The translations under genes and the position numbers were made by a program. Below the pieces are notes generated by a model. It worked only from the letters and a program-made list of their open reading frames with translations. It was not told the DNA's origin and did not search any database. DNA of 64,000 nucleotides from Xiphophorus maculatus. Lineage: Eukaryota > Chordata > Actinopteri > Cyprinodontiformes > Poeciliidae. Location: contig NC_036460.1 in assembly GCF_002775205.1 (NCBI RefSeq), positions 372,501 to 436,500 of the forward strand. Reading direction: 5' to 3'. Within the stretch, counting starts at the first letter, position 1, and every line of letters begins with the position of its first letter. Positions 24,250 to 36,217 of the stretch are shown here, one piece after another.

Positions 24250-24329
24250 GATTCCTTTGCAAGACGTCTGCTGCTGTTCTGTGTGATCAGAACATTTTCA
24301 GATTAATGCAGATATTTGATTGAAGTGTG

Positions 24330-25880
24330 TTGAACTGGAGACTCGTCTAAAAGTCGCTGGACATCATAAATAAGTTTAAGGGAGCTGTTCTTTCCCTGGA
24401 TACTGAAAAGACATTTGACCAGTTGGAGTGGCTTTACACCCTGACTGTACTTGAGGAATTTGAGTTTGGTAGTAAATGTGTGTCTTGGATTAAAACAATG
24501 TATGCTCAACCATCATACATCAGGATTACGCTGCTTGCAGCACTATTATTGGGCGGCGAATGCCAGGATCCCGGTGTATTGGCAGGAAGCTGATGCTGCA
24601 GAGCGTCTGCACGTCCCCGTTGGGTGGCCAATGAAAGACGTGGTGTTACAAACAGTTCTCCTCCGGCTCTTCTTTTCTCAGCACCAACATCTCCTACAGA
24701 TAGTGCAGTAAATAATTTGATTGTTTTAAATAGTTTGAAAATATGGAAACAAATTAAGTTCGACTGTAGTTTACCGGAGACCTCAGTTCATAGCCCAGTT
24801 TACCGTAACCATGCTTTTCCCCATCACCATCCGATGTATCATTTAAAAATTGGAGACTGAAAGGCCAACAAAAAGTTTGCTTCGTTTGCAATGTTGAGGG
24901 ATTGTTTCTCTCTTCTGGATGCAGATTTTTCAGATATTTGCAAATTAGAAATTATGTTCGAATTAACATCCCGAATTTTGTATTTCTCATAAAATAAGAT
25001 ATGCAAAATGCTGTTGGGCTCTGAGGAATAAAAAACATTTCAAGCTTTGCCACAAACGCCCTGAGGCTGCGTGGGAGGAGCTGATTTGCATGTTGGGGTC
25101 TGGGATCCACCTCATGTTCAGTCATGTTCTGTCAATATAAAACACAGTTCATTCAGTTCAAGGTGTTTCAGAAACTCCACGATTCTAACATTAAATTGCA
25201 CAGAATATTCCCCTCAATATCTTCATAATGGGATAAATGTAAGTCTGCTGATGGCTCTCTGTTCTGGTCATGCTCCAAACTCTTCCAATATTGGTGTGAA
25301 TGTTCAACTGGTTTTCTGAAGTATATTAGTGCCAGTTGGTTCCAGACCCACAGATTGAATTATCTGGATATTCTCCTTCACTTCAGAACCGCAGCATTTC
25401 TATGTAAATGACTGTGGTGTATGGGATGGTAATAGATAAGAAAGTAATATTAACATTGTGTAAAACTGACAAAGTTCCTCAGTTTAAAATGTGATTCAGT
25501 GATTTTACTGAGAAACTGCAGTATGATACTGTGGGCTCCACTAAGAAGTTCTGCAGTACCTGGCAGCCGTTTCTGGACCTTCTTTCTCAGTCTAAGACTG
25601 ACGCTCAGCCTCTCAGTTTGCCACCGGGCTGTTATGGACAGGAAGTACCACCCTGAAGTGTAAATGGTCATCAGTCCAGTGTAACCAGTTATTTAGAGAA
25701 TTTCCCTGACTTGTTTTTATTTTTATTTTATTTTTACTTATTGTATGTTTTTATTTTCATTGTTGTATTGGTAAGAGTATATTTTTCTTATACAGTAATT
25801 TGTTAAATATATATAGATATACATGCTTCATATTCTTGTGTATGATTTATGTACGCTGTATTTTGAAAACTTAATAAATA
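24330..25880 (+). pseudogene. Decayed L1/Tx1-like LINE relic
   Basis: Translation near 24350-24530 gives AVLSLDTEKTFDQLEWLYTL and, after a few residues, CVSWIKTMYAQPS, the RT motif of L1-clade LINEs (LSLDAEKAFDRVEW, WI..LY..P). Further blocks on the same strand up to about 25670 (VKLTKFLSLKCDS, HPEV) are in shifting frames with many stops. The 5' half and A-tail are not recognisable. Confidence 0.55.
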
Positions 25881-27360
25881 TATATATTAAAAGTTGCTGG
25901 TCCTCCAGGCCTGGATCCGAGGGTCCGGGTTTACAGCAGTACCTGGTTCCCAGACGAGTTAATACATGTAACCAGTGACACTGTAGACACCCTACAAGGA
26001 ACGGAAACAACTTCCTCTACGTCCACAATCAACATCCTGCTAGGAAACCTGCAGCTACGCTAACATCCTCCAGGCTACCTCACACTGCCTGGGTTAAACA
26101 AGGAGCTGGGGTACCGGCCCCTTGACCCGGTACCCCAGGGCCGGTGTCAGAGCTCGTGTTTCCAGTGAGAGTCGGACTCCCTCATGATGGACCGAAGTCA
26201 CTGAATCTGTTCATGACCTTCAGGGACAGAACTGATGTCTTCACCAGTCCAGCTTTCATTGGAGCGACTCGCAGAAAGTCCAAAGAAGCTGGAATAAAAA
26301 TCAGCACATCTGAGTTCATGACCTTGAGTGGGAAAAGGGCAGAGCCCCTTCTCTGGGTCGGTGACCAGGTCTCAGTCCAAACCAAAGTAACTAAAATACT
26401 GTAACTTTATTCATTCCCTGTTGGAATCACATGAGAATCTGACATGTAATCACATAAAACTATAAATAATTAACTCTGTAAAGACTCTGGAACCTGACAA
26501 GGAACCATTTAAATACCAAATAACTACTCTAGAAGGCATCCCATCATCCCCGTGTAGGTGATCCCTAACCCTGTAATCACATCATTGACCTCCAAAGTAT
26601 CACTCTGCTGACAAAAGAGCCAAATATAAAATCAGGGTTTGTTCCTCCCTGCTCATACAGACTGGATCCTCCATCAAAGCTCAACACTGTAAATGTTTTA
26701 TTATCTCACGTTGTCCTTGCAACAAAATCCAGTTTTCATTGTTTTCGTTCAGAACTGACAGCCATGACTAACAACCAGTAATTAATAACCGGCTGGATCA
26801 CATTTTTATAGAGCAACGTTTCTGAGCATGCTGGTTTCTGTGGCTGAAGGAGAAAGTTTAATGTAAACCAGCCCGGATCGGCGCGGCTACATGAAGCCGT
26901 TTAATCCTTTATTAGCTCATAAACGCATTAAAGTTCACCAGGGTGTGGCGCTCTGATCCTTTATTTATTCTGAGAAGCATTGTTTCGCCTACAGGAGAGA
27001 CCTGTTGCATACATGACAAAAACCATAACAATGTGAAGAAGCAGCGGCTCGGACCTCCAGCTGCTCCAGATGGTGAACAGATGCCCATCGCAGCTTCAGG
27101 TTCTGCTCGGATTCTGGTTTTTTAAACCCACATTAGGTGATTTCAGACACAGAAACCTTCAGGATTTCCACTTATGATCTGAAAGATATGCAGTAGCTGA
27201 TGGATGAGCTCACTCTGATGCTGTTCCAGTTAAAACTGTATTTTCAGACCCATGTTCACGTTCTCTTCAGCGGTAAAATCTCTCGTTTCCTCAGCAGCAG
27301 GAAAACTTCGTTTTGTTTGGGTTCATTTTGTTCATGCTGGTGTTTCCAAACCTGTGGTTA
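25881..27360. other. Gene-free stretch
   Basis: No supportable exon. A perfect 12-bp hairpin lies at 26106-26138. Confidence 0.5.
26106..26138. repeat. Perfect hairpin, 12-bp stem, 9-nt loop
   Basis: Arms CTGGGGTACCGG (26106-26117) and CCGGTACCCCAG (26127-26138). Confidence 0.95.
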
Positions 27361-28640
27361 TAGAATAGAATAGAATAGAATAGAATAGAATAGAATAGAA
27401 TAGAATAGAATAGAATTACTTTATTCATCCCAGCAGGGAAATTATTCCGCAGTTACAGCAGCATAGAGACAAGACACACAACATCCACCACTGAGTAGCA
27501 ATTGTAGACAAAATAAAAATAAAATATAACATGCTGTCAATATAAAAGCAGCTTAGAGCAGTCCTTGCAAGGATTCAAAAAATGCAGATATGTATATGTA
27601 AATATATATACAGCAGTGTGCCACAGTACAGTTGTGCAAATTGTACTGATTAGTGCAGAACAATGATTTAGCTTTTATTGTACAGTGAGATGGCATGTGG
27701 CAGGAAGGATTTCCTGTATCTGTCCCTACGACAGCGGAGCTGGAGCAGCCTATGTGAGAAGGTGCTCCGCTGTCTGTCCACTATGTGGTGGAGAGGGGGC
27801 TGTTTATTGTCCATCATAGACAGAACCTTCTTCAGTGTTCTCCTCTCCACCACAGTTTCCAGGGACTCCAGCCTTAGTCCCAGTACAGAGCCAGCTTTCC
27901 TGATGATTTTCTCCAGTCTATTAGAGTCGCTGGCTCTGATGCTGCTTCCCCAACACACAGCAGCAAAGAAGATGGCGCCGGCAACAACACTGTGATAAAA
28001 GGTCTCCAACATCTTGCTGCACACATTGAAGGATCTCAGCTTCCTTAAAAAATAGAGTCTGCTCATCCCCTTCCTGCACACAGCGTCAGTGTTAGATGCC
28101 CAGTCCAGTCTGTTGCTGATTACAACTCCCAGGTATTTGTAATCCTCCACCTCCTCCACCACTTCCCCTTTGACCTTTAGTGGCCGTGAAGGTATCTTCT
28201 TCCTTCTGAAGTCAATCACCATCTCTCTGGTCTTACTAATGTTGAGCCTCAGGTGATTCTGGTCAGACCACTCCACAAAGCCGTCCACCAGTGTCCTGTA
28301 CTCCCCCTCCCCTCCAGCCCCTATACACCCGACAACTGCTGAGTCATCAGAAAACTTCTGTAGGTGACATGATTCAGAGTTGTACTGGAAATCAGTGGTG
28401 TACAGGGTGAAGAGAAAGGGAGAAAGCACAGTTCCCTGTGGAGTTCCTACGTCACTGACCACCACATCAGACAGGACACTGCCCAGACGGACAAACTGTG
28501 GCCTGCCTGTCAAGTAGTCAGTAACCCAGGAGATCACTGAGTCGTTGACACCCATCCTCTGCAGCTTCTCACCCAGCAGCAGAGGCTGGATGGTGTTGGA
28601 GGCACTGGAGAAATCAAAGAATGTGATTCTCACAGTGTCT
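27361..28640 (-). mobile_element. 5'-truncated CR1/L2-like LINE with (TTCTA)n 3' tail
   Basis: Minus-strand element whose 3' end is the (TAGAA)n array at 27361-27416 (plus orientation) preceded by GATGAATAAAGT. One open frame (27668-28633) covers the RT from palm to C-terminus: GTPQGTVLSPFLFTLY, then KFSDDSAVVGC (catalytic xADD box as FSDD), DYKYLGVVI, and the terminal HHIVDRQRS block. The 5' end stops inside the RT at about 28640, so endonuclease and 5'UTR are missing, as is usual for aborted target-primed reverse transcription. The uninterrupted 321-codon frame suggests a fairly recent insertion. Confidence 0.85.
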
Positions 28641-28935
28641 CCTCCTGGTTAGCAGTGATGGATAACTTATGCTAATCTGCTAATGAGCTAATAGGTAAAT
28701 TACCTTTTGTTGGCTCAGCATTTAGTTTATGCTAACTTTGAAAACCTTTAGCGCATTTAGCTTCCAATATTTTGGAGATAAATTCCAAAGCGCTAATTTA
28801 CTTGACTGTTTTCTAAACTTTCAGTTGAATAAAATTTGACATCTGTGTTATAGTTTTGGTCATAGACTGTTATGAATGATTTATGTAGATATTTATAGTA
28901 ATGCTCTTATTTTGAAGTCTGTTAACTCAGCGGTT
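28641..28935 (+). repeat. Dispersed GCTAAT-rich repeat, plus copy
   Basis: Similar to 15010-15110 (GCTAATTTACTTG.CTGTTTT.TAAACTT) and, inverted, to 9040-9190 (ATGCTCTTATTTTGAAGTCTGTT). Confidence 0.55.
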
Positions 28936-28964
28936 CTGTTTCCTCTTGCCTGTTCTCTCTTTTT

Positions 28965-31531
28965 GGGGCCTGCCATGCAAAGCAATGGCAGGAACCTATT
29001 GCTATTCTCCCAATTCTTTATTGGGGCCTGCCATGCAAAGCAATGGCAGGAACCTATTGCTATTCTCCCAAGAAAAGTTTCTTTATTATTGGGGCCTGCC
29101 ATGCAAAGCAATGGCAGGAACCTATTACTATTGTCGGAGAGAAGCGTCTCTTTAAGTATTATTATAATTCTTTATTTTTCTTCCGTAACCGTTAATGCGG
29201 CTCGTACCGCTGGGTGCACACCTACAAATGAGGTATGAAAACGTGCAGAAAATTCACGCCATTGGAGCTATTACTTGTGGTGGGATTTGGGCTTAACGTG
29301 GCGACATAATTCGCAAAAAACTACGAAAAAAACCCCATTATAACTCAATGGGAAAAATCCTAGAAATACCCTATTTTTGAGGATTTGCTGTGTCGTCACA
29401 AATTCACCTAGAAATGCCATTCAAATTTCATTTTGTAGATACGTCTGTGATCTCTTCGAAAGTGAAGACGGCTCGTCGATACCAGTTATGGTTTGTCCAC
29501 AATTTGCCTCTAAGCGACCCAAAGTTTCTCATTTTTGCTCATATTAGAGTGACAGCCGACCTCGGTTCATATCTGGGCACAACATTTCTTTCTCTCATCG
29601 CTGTAAATGCTCTGAGTGAGGTACAGATATGAATCTCGGGACTATCGCAGAAGACACATTGAACTGTCATACGCTTAAAACGCTTTTCGAATATGTATTA
29701 CGGTTCCCGAACAAGAAGGATTTGTTTCCAATGCTTTTTTTCAGTAAAGTGTGTTTGCTCAAACACACTTGTGTGTTTGAGAGCTCACAGCTCAGAGCTC
29801 ACACCTGCTGAGACCATTATTTGCCATAGCAACGGAACTCAAGAGGCTATTGGCTGCTGGTTAGGACTACGAATACGCATCGTTGTAGTTCTATCTATCC
29901 TCAGTTGAAACAGATCAGGACTGAGAACTGGCCTTTACAACTACTTGCTGCTTTGGGCTGTATATAACTGATTTAACTCAGTAACTGTTACACATGGGAT
30001 TAGTTTTACACTTTAAAATTAAGCATATTGAAAATTTCACAATAAAAGCCCTGAATATTTTTACATGACGTAATTGCTCTTTTTGGCTTTATTTGACTTT
30101 TTCATCCAAAGCACTGTTACACGTGGTATTAGTTTGGCCCTTTGAAATGAAGCTTAACAAAAGTTTCAAAATAAAAGCCTTGAATATTTTTACATGACGT
30201 AATTGCTCTTTTTGGCTTTATTTGACTTTTTCATCCAAAGCACTCTTACACATGGTATTAGTTTGGCCCTTTGAAATGAATATTAACAAAAATTTCGAAA
30301 TAAAAGCCTTGAATATTTTTACATCATGTAATTGCTCTTTTTGGCTTTATTTGACTTTTTCATCCAAAGCACTGTTACACATGGTATTAGTTTGGCCCTT
30401 TGAAATGAAGCTTAACAAAAGTTTCAAAATAAAAGCCTTGAATATTTTTACATGACGTAATTGCTCTTTTTGGCTTTATTTGACTTTTTCATCCAAAGCA
30501 CTCTTACACGTGGTATTAGTTCAGAACTTTAAAATGAAGCATACTGAAAATTTCAAAATAAAAGCCTTGAATATTTTACATGAAGTAATTGCTCTTTTTG
30601 GCCGTATATGACTTTTTCATCCAAAGCACTGTTACACATGGGATTAGTTCGGAACTTTAAAATGGAGCATAATAATAATTTCAAAATAAAAGCCTTGAAT
30701 ATTTTTACATCAGGTAATTGCTGTTTTTGGCTTTATTTGACGTTTTCATCCAAAGCACTGTTACACATGGGATTACTTTGGAACTTTAAAATGGAGAATA
30801 ATAATAATTTCAAAATAAAAGCCTTGAATATTTTTACATCAGGTAATTGCTGTTTTTGGCTTTATATGACTTTTTCATCCAAAGCACTGTTACACATGGG
30901 ATTAGTTTGGAACTTTAAAATGGAGCATAATAATAATTTCAAAATAAAAGCCTTGAATATTTTTACATCAGGTAATTGCTCTTTTTGGCTTTATTTGACT
31001 TTTTCATCCAAAGCACTGTTACACGTGGTATTAGTTTGGCCCTTTGAAATGAAGCATTCTGAAAATTTCAAAATAAAAGCCTTGAATAACTTTACATGAC
31101 GTAATTGCTCTTTTTGGCTTTATTTGACTTTTTCATCCAAAGCACTGTTACACGTGGTATTAGTTTGGCCCTTTGAAATGAAGCATACTGAAAATTTCAA
31201 AATAAAAGCCTTGAATATTTTTACATCAGCTACTTGTGTTTTGAGCATTATATAACTATTTTAACCCAAGGACTATTACGCATGGGATTAGTTTGGCCCT
31301 TTGAAATGAAGGTTAACAAAACTTCCAAAATAAAAGCCTTGACAACATTTTAAATCGTACCGAACGGTGCACGTCCGCCTCGCTTAACGTTCTTGCGGTT
31401 CTCCGCGTGCCACTGATCACGTCGCGGCGTCCTTTGGCGTCGACGCCGATTTGTGGCGCGACGACGCCGGGCCCATGCCCGACGGGCGCGCCTTGGCAGG
31501 CCCCGGCTAAATTTCTTCCGAAATTTTCTAG
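28965..31531 (+). mobile_element. Unclassified TE unit 1 (Helitron-like CTAG end, 11-bp inverted termini, internal 129-bp satellite)
   Basis: Left end GGGGCCTGCCA (28965-28975) is inverted near the right end (TGGCAGGCCCC, 31494-31504). The right end then has a hairpin AAATTTC-TTCC-GAAATTT (31509-31526) and CTAG (31528-31531). The left end is present three times (28965, 29033, 29091), each inside CCTGCCAT..ATGGCAGG hairpins. A GC-rich 150-bp block precedes the right end. The family is common to units 2 and 3. No transposase or Rep/helicase is encoded. Confidence 0.6.
29985..31345. repeat. 129-bp tandem satellite, about 10 copies
   Basis: The phrase CATCCAAAGCACT recurs at 30103, 30232, 30361, 30490, 30618, 30747, 30876, 31005 and 31134, i.e. 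every 129 bp (once 128). As 129 is 43 codons, frames such as 30608-31099 stay open without being genes. Confidence 0.95.
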
Positions 31532-31760
31532 TTATTATTATAATTCTTTATTTTTCATCCGTAACCGTTAATGCGGCTCATACTGCTGCGTGCACACCTA
31601 CAAAAGAGGTATCAAAACCTGCAGAAAATTCACGCCATTCCAGCTATTACTTTTGGTGGGATTCGGGATGAACATGGCGACATAATTCGCAAAAAACTAC
31701 GAAAAAAACCCCATTATAATTCAATGGGAAAACTCCTACAAACGCCCTAATACCCTACTG
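31532..31760 (+). mobile_element. Unit 2 of the same TE, 5' fragment
   Basis: Directly abuts the CTAG end of unit 1 and matches unit 1 from about 29155 (ATTCTTTATTTTTC.TCCGTAACCG). Homology stops near 31760; the matching 3' tail reappears at 33088. Confidence 0.6.
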
Positions 31761-31834
31761 GCTAAAACAGAGAATTGTCTCCCCCAGCTGGCTCAAATGA
31801 AGTATTGTAAGTCTGAAAAGCGAAAAGAGCAAGT

Positions 31835-32110
31835 ATGAAAAAAAAAAAAAGATTGTGCCTTGGATATACTGGATTAAACAAAACTTTAAATTTGATTGGT
31901 AAACATCCAACAGGTAGATGTGAGTGTGGTATGGATATGGAAACAGTAGAACATGTAATAATTAATTGTGGAAAATATAAAGCAAGTACAATAAATTAGG
32001 AAATATGATATAGAGACATTTAAACTTAATAAGATATTAATTAAACACAAAATAAATAAAGCGGTTATTACATTTTTGAAGGTAACAGGATTATATGTAA
32101 GACTTTAGAT
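31835..32110 (+). pseudogene. LINE relic with RNase H/zf-RVT C-terminus
   Basis: Translation gives GLNKTLNLIGKHPTGRCECG, a few residues, then VEHVIINCGKY, which matches the C-terminal zinc-finger region (CxC..H..C) of RNase H-bearing fish LINEs. Stops and an in-frame break follow at about 31997. Confidence 0.5.
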
Positions 32111-32133
32111 TGGGGAGCGGTTAACTGAAACGT

Positions 32134-32171
32134 GGGGCGTGCTAACCCCCTGCGCCACCACAGCACGCCCC
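32134..32171. repeat. Hairpin with tRNA A-box-like loop; probable SINE remnant
   Basis: Perfect arms GGGGCGTGCT (32134-32143) and AGCACGCCCC (32162-32171). On minus the inner part reads GGTGGCGCAGGGGGTTAGC, which resembles a pol III A-box head as in tRNA-derived fish SINEs. No B-box follows. Confidence 0.4.
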
Positions 32172-32249
32172 ATGAATATTTATGTTATTTCATAAAATTT
32201 CTTAAGAAAACTAAACTGATAGAAAGGATTTAGTGTTTTTTTTTAAGTT

Positions 32250-32345
32250 GCGCCCTGATCCACACTCCATACCAGTAGGTGGCGGTAATGCACACCATTA
32301 AGTTGCTTGCCAACCGCCATTAAAAACAAAAAGAAGAAGAAGAGC
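32250..32345 (+). repeat. Interspersed repeat carrying a full CTCF consensus
   Basis: CCAGTAGGTGGCGGT at 32272-32286 fits CCASYAGRKGGCRSY at all 15 positions. The surrounding phrase (ATGCACACCATTAAGTTG, GCCAACCGCCATTAAAA, GAAGAAGAAG) is one I know as recurrent in fish genomes. Occupancy is inferred. Confidence 0.5.
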
Positions 32346-33087
32346 TTTCTGCTTCCGACTGCTTGGTTAAGGTAAGTATTATTAGAACTGCTTACAGTTG
32401 TTAAATGTAATGTGTTCTTTAAGAAATGTGATCGATTTTAAAAGTTTGACTGCTGTGGGATATTTTGTTGTGGCTCTGATAGCGTAGCTGCTAGCTTGAT
32501 GGAACCACAATTTGTTCACATGTTAGCACTTTGCTAACTGGCTTTCGTGAAACCTGTTAGGCTACAAAATCTCTGTTAACATCAATCTGATCAGCTGAAA
32601 TAAGGCAATTTTGTTTTACCTCAACCTAGAGCTATTGTGACTTGCAGAAATTGCCACAAATAACCGGAACTAGCATATTAAGCTACTTCACTGAATCAGT
32701 TGCTTCGGATACAGATACTCTCAGCTGCCGTCTTGTGCCGACAGTGAAAAACAGCAGAACTACATAATATTACCTTGGTATGATGTAAATTATAATTTTT
32801 GTTTGAATTACATAAAATAACTTCATGATCTGAGTTTTTTTTCATTATGCTTGGCCTATCAATAATTTCTAATAATAAAACATAAAATATCTGGGTTTAT
32901 TTTGTTCATCCGAACCAGAACCTCCAGGTTCTCCGTTGTAGAGTTTTACTGAAAATCAGCGGAGAAATATCTGTAGCGCAGCAGCTGCGGTACAGTCTGC
33001 CCACTAGAGTAGAACTGAACCGAACCAAACATGAACGTATTTCATCGCCTAACGAAAGACAAGGAAGCAAAGAGATTTCGGCTAAAG
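32346..33087 (+). other. Unique segment with a strong splice donor, inside the TE array
   Basis: GGTTAAG|GTAAGT at about 32365-32377 is a near-ideal donor. A short ATG frame (MNVFHRLTKDKEAKRFR) starts near 33030 and runs into unit 2's tail. This may be a captured 5' gene segment; no gene is identified. Confidence 0.3.
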
Positions 33088-33222
33088 AAATCTGAACTTG
33101 ATTACATTGCAGCATCCTTTAGCGTCGATGCCAATTTGTAGCGTGACGACGCCGGGCACAAACCAGACGGGCGCGCCTTGGCAGGCCCCGGCTAAATTTC
33201 TTCAGAAATTTTGTTTTTCTAG
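33088..33222 (+). mobile_element. Unit 2 of the TE, 3' tail
   Basis: Matches unit 1 (about 31405-31531) and unit 3 (34575-34695), ending in CTAG at 33219-33222. Confidence 0.6.
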
Positions 33223-34695
33223 TTTTTCATCTGTAACCGTTAATGCGGCTCATACCGCTGGGTGCACACCTACAAATGAGGTATCAAAACATGCAGAAAA
33301 TTCACGCCATTGGAGCTATTATTTTTGGTGGGATTTGGGCTTAACGTGGCGACATAATTCGCAAAAAACTACGAAAAAAACCCCATTATAAGTCAATGGG
33401 AAAAATCCTAGAAATACCCTATTTTTGAGGATTTTCTGTGTCGTCACAAATTCACCTAGAAATGCCATTCAAATTTTATTTTGTAGATACGTCTGTGATC
33501 TCTTCGAAAGTGAAGACGGCTCGTCGATACCAGTTACGGTTTGTCCACAATTTGTCTCTAAGCGACCCAAAGTTTCTCCTTTTTCCGAAAATTAGAGTGA
33601 GAGCCAGGGCCTTTAGATTTCGGCTAGAGTGAGAAATGGAGAGATTTTTTGAGCCCAAAATAATTTTGAAATCGCCATCACGCCCACAAATATCGCATGA
33701 TTGGTATCAAAATCGATCCTGACATTGATACACATGTCTGCTCCGGTAATATGTTTTCGAAATTTATCTGGACCGTACGGTTTTCTGTCACGGTGCTTCA
33801 GAGCAAAGTCATGCGACAGGATTTTCTGAGGCTGCCCCAGCCTCTCTCACTAACAGTTCACACCTTGGTGTGAAACTTATTTAACATAGCAACGGATCTC
33901 AAGAGGCTATTGGCTGCTGATTAGGACTACAAATACGCATCACTGTAGTTCTATCTATAGTGGAACCCTCAGTTGAAACAGAGGTTGACTGAACTGGCCT
34001 TTAGAACTACCTGCTGCTATGGGCTGTATATAACTGATTTAACTCAGTAACTGTTACACATGGGATTAGTTTGGAACTTTAAAATTAAGCATATTGAAAA
34101 TTTCACAATAAAAGCCTTGAATATTTTTTAATCAGATATTTGCTCTGTTGGGCATTATATAACTGATTTAACCCAATGACTGATATACATGGGATTAGTT
34201 TGGCCCTTTGAAATGAAGTTTAACAAAAATTCCAAAATAAAAGCCTTGAATATTTTTACATCATGTAATTGCTCTTTTTATCTTTATTTGACTTTTTCAT
34301 CCAAAGCACTGTTACACATGGGATTAGTTTGGCCTTTTGAAATGAAGCTTAACAAAAATTTCAAAATAAAAGCCTTGAATATTTTTACATCATGTAATTA
34401 CTCTTTTTATCTTTATTTGACTTTTTCATCCAAAGCACTGTTACACATGGGATTAGTTTGGCTCTTTGAAATGAAGTTTAACAAAACTTCCAAAATAAAA
34501 GCCTTGACAACATTTTAAATCATACTGAATGGTGCACGTCCACCTTACTTAACGTTCTTGTGATTCTCAGCATGCTATTGATTACGTTGCAGCGTTCTTT
34601 AGCATCGATGCCAATTTGTAGCATGACAACGCCGGGCCCAAACCGACGGGCACGCCTTGGCAGGCCCCGGCTAAATTTCTTCCGAAATTTTCTAG
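33223..34695 (+). mobile_element. Unit 3 of the TE
   Basis: Begins directly after the CTAG of unit 2 with TTTTTCATCTGTAACCG. It repeats unit 1's order, with about four 129-bp satellite copies (34035-34510), the TGGCAGGCCCC motif (34658-34668) and a terminal CTAG (34692-34695). Confidence 0.6.
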
Positions 34696-35338
34696 TTTTA
34701 AAAAACTATTGCACCAAGTAAACAACAAAAAATGAGGTGGATAGAAATATAACAGTACAACAAACCAACAAGGTGTCATTTAAACAAATGTAAATATATA
34801 TTAATGAATTTCTTTGAATTCTGCTCATGTTATCTGTGTGACATGCTGGGTATTAACATGGTTGAAGTTAGCGCTTTAGCGTTAGCTTTCACTAAATACC
34901 ATGTTGATGTAGCATCTTAACGTTAGGAACTGATTATGATTAGTGCTTTAGGGTTAGCACAGCTAGCGGTGCCCACAATCAGGAACTTTATTTAACATCA
35001 ACAGGAGAGGAGTATTAAGGTTTTCCACATAAAAAACTATTTATTTACAGAAAGTTTTAATCAAATATGAATTACCATTTAAAAGTGAAGAGATGGAGCT
35101 CAAGCGAAACTCTTTGCTAGGCTACGGCATGAGGTCGGCAACATAACAGCAGGGACTGGTTGCCACGTGTTGCTGCTGTAATAATGGCGGAAGGAAACGG
35201 CAACAGAAGGAGTTCATCAGGTAACTGGAGCCGAAACATTACAGTTCTTCACTGTTTTATGAAACATCTCTGCAGAAGGAGAAATCACACATCAGAGTGC
35301 ATGTAAAATGCACAATTTCTCATTTATTTGCAGGATTA

Positions 35339-35369
<31 letters not shown>

Positions 35370-36030
35370 CGGTGGTAAAAAGTCTCTTCCTTTCCCAAAT
35401 GAAGGATCTGTTTACATTCTAGAAATAAATCGCAGACGGTTTCTGGATGAATCCACCGAACCTCCAGGCAGGTCCTGGGTTTTGCAGTGGAACGTCTCCC
35501 TGTTCCCACCTGATACTTAAGCTTTAAACACATCTAAAGTGAAACTGACCCTCTTCACCTCTACGTCCCAGTCGAGCTGTCGTACTTTTCTGCTGCAGCA
35601 GCAGGAAGGTTTATGTGTCGATTAAAGGAGAACAGATCAAATCTAGAAGAAACTGAACAGTAAGAATTATAGATGAAAGTCCCGACTGGACGCTGCAGGC
35701 GGCCTGCAAGACAGTGCTCAGGGAAAATCTTACCCAAGATCCACTGGCTGATTTTAATGAGATTCTTTTATAATTATGGGATTTTCACATTTTGACTCTC
35801 AGGCAGAGAAACAGCGTGAAGCTCTGAACCCAAAAAGGGGAAAAATTGAGAGAATAAATTGTTTCTCTGAGCTTTAGAGTTTATTCTGAGTGTAAAGCAG
35901 TGCATAAATGTTCCAAAAGAGGGTGCTGTTGTTTTCTGTAATTGCTGGCACTACCACAATTCCGACATGTTTGTCCTGCCGGGGACACCGTAGCGCAGGG
36001 GATTTCTGCGCGCGAACTGCCGTATTCTTT
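34696..36030. other. Gene-poor stretch
   Basis: Contains a GCTAAT-family piece (34857-34990), a (CA)n run (35340-35364) and one exon-like segment (35174-35220, listed separately). Nothing else supportable. Confidence 0.5.
35174..35219 (+). CDS. Speculative first exon (MAEGNGNRRSSS...)
   Basis: ATGGCGGAAGG sits in a YY1-type AATAATGGCGG context and the frame runs to a consensus donor CAG|GTAACT at 35220. No second exon could be joined to it before the gypsy element. It may be the remnant of a gene broken by transposons or chance. Confidence 0.2.
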
Positions 36031-36205
36031 ACAGTGTGTTTACTGCCTGTAAGGTAAGCAGCAGCTCTGCTAGCTCGGTGTAAAATCTACAGTATATTAA
36101 TATACCGATCCATTTCTGTTTGTTCAGTTTGCCTGTTAAGTATAAATTACATTTTGTTTTGGTGATGTTTGATTATTTTGTAAAAAGAAAAACGATTGAA
36201 TGCTG
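36031..36205 (+). repeat. Upstream copy of the gypsy target sequence
   Basis: ACAGTGTGTTTACTGCCTGTAAGGT at 36031-36055 recurs split around the gypsy element (ACAGTGTG at 36206-36213, TTTACTGCCTGTAAGGT at 44136-44152). The element thus entered the second copy of a roughly 175-bp tandem duplication. Confidence 0.7.
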
Positions 36206-36217
36206 ACAGTGTGTTGA

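Noticed and set aside
30222..31099. Repeat protein of about 163 aa
   Set aside because: Open only because the 129-bp satellite period is a multiple of three; no start context or splice support.
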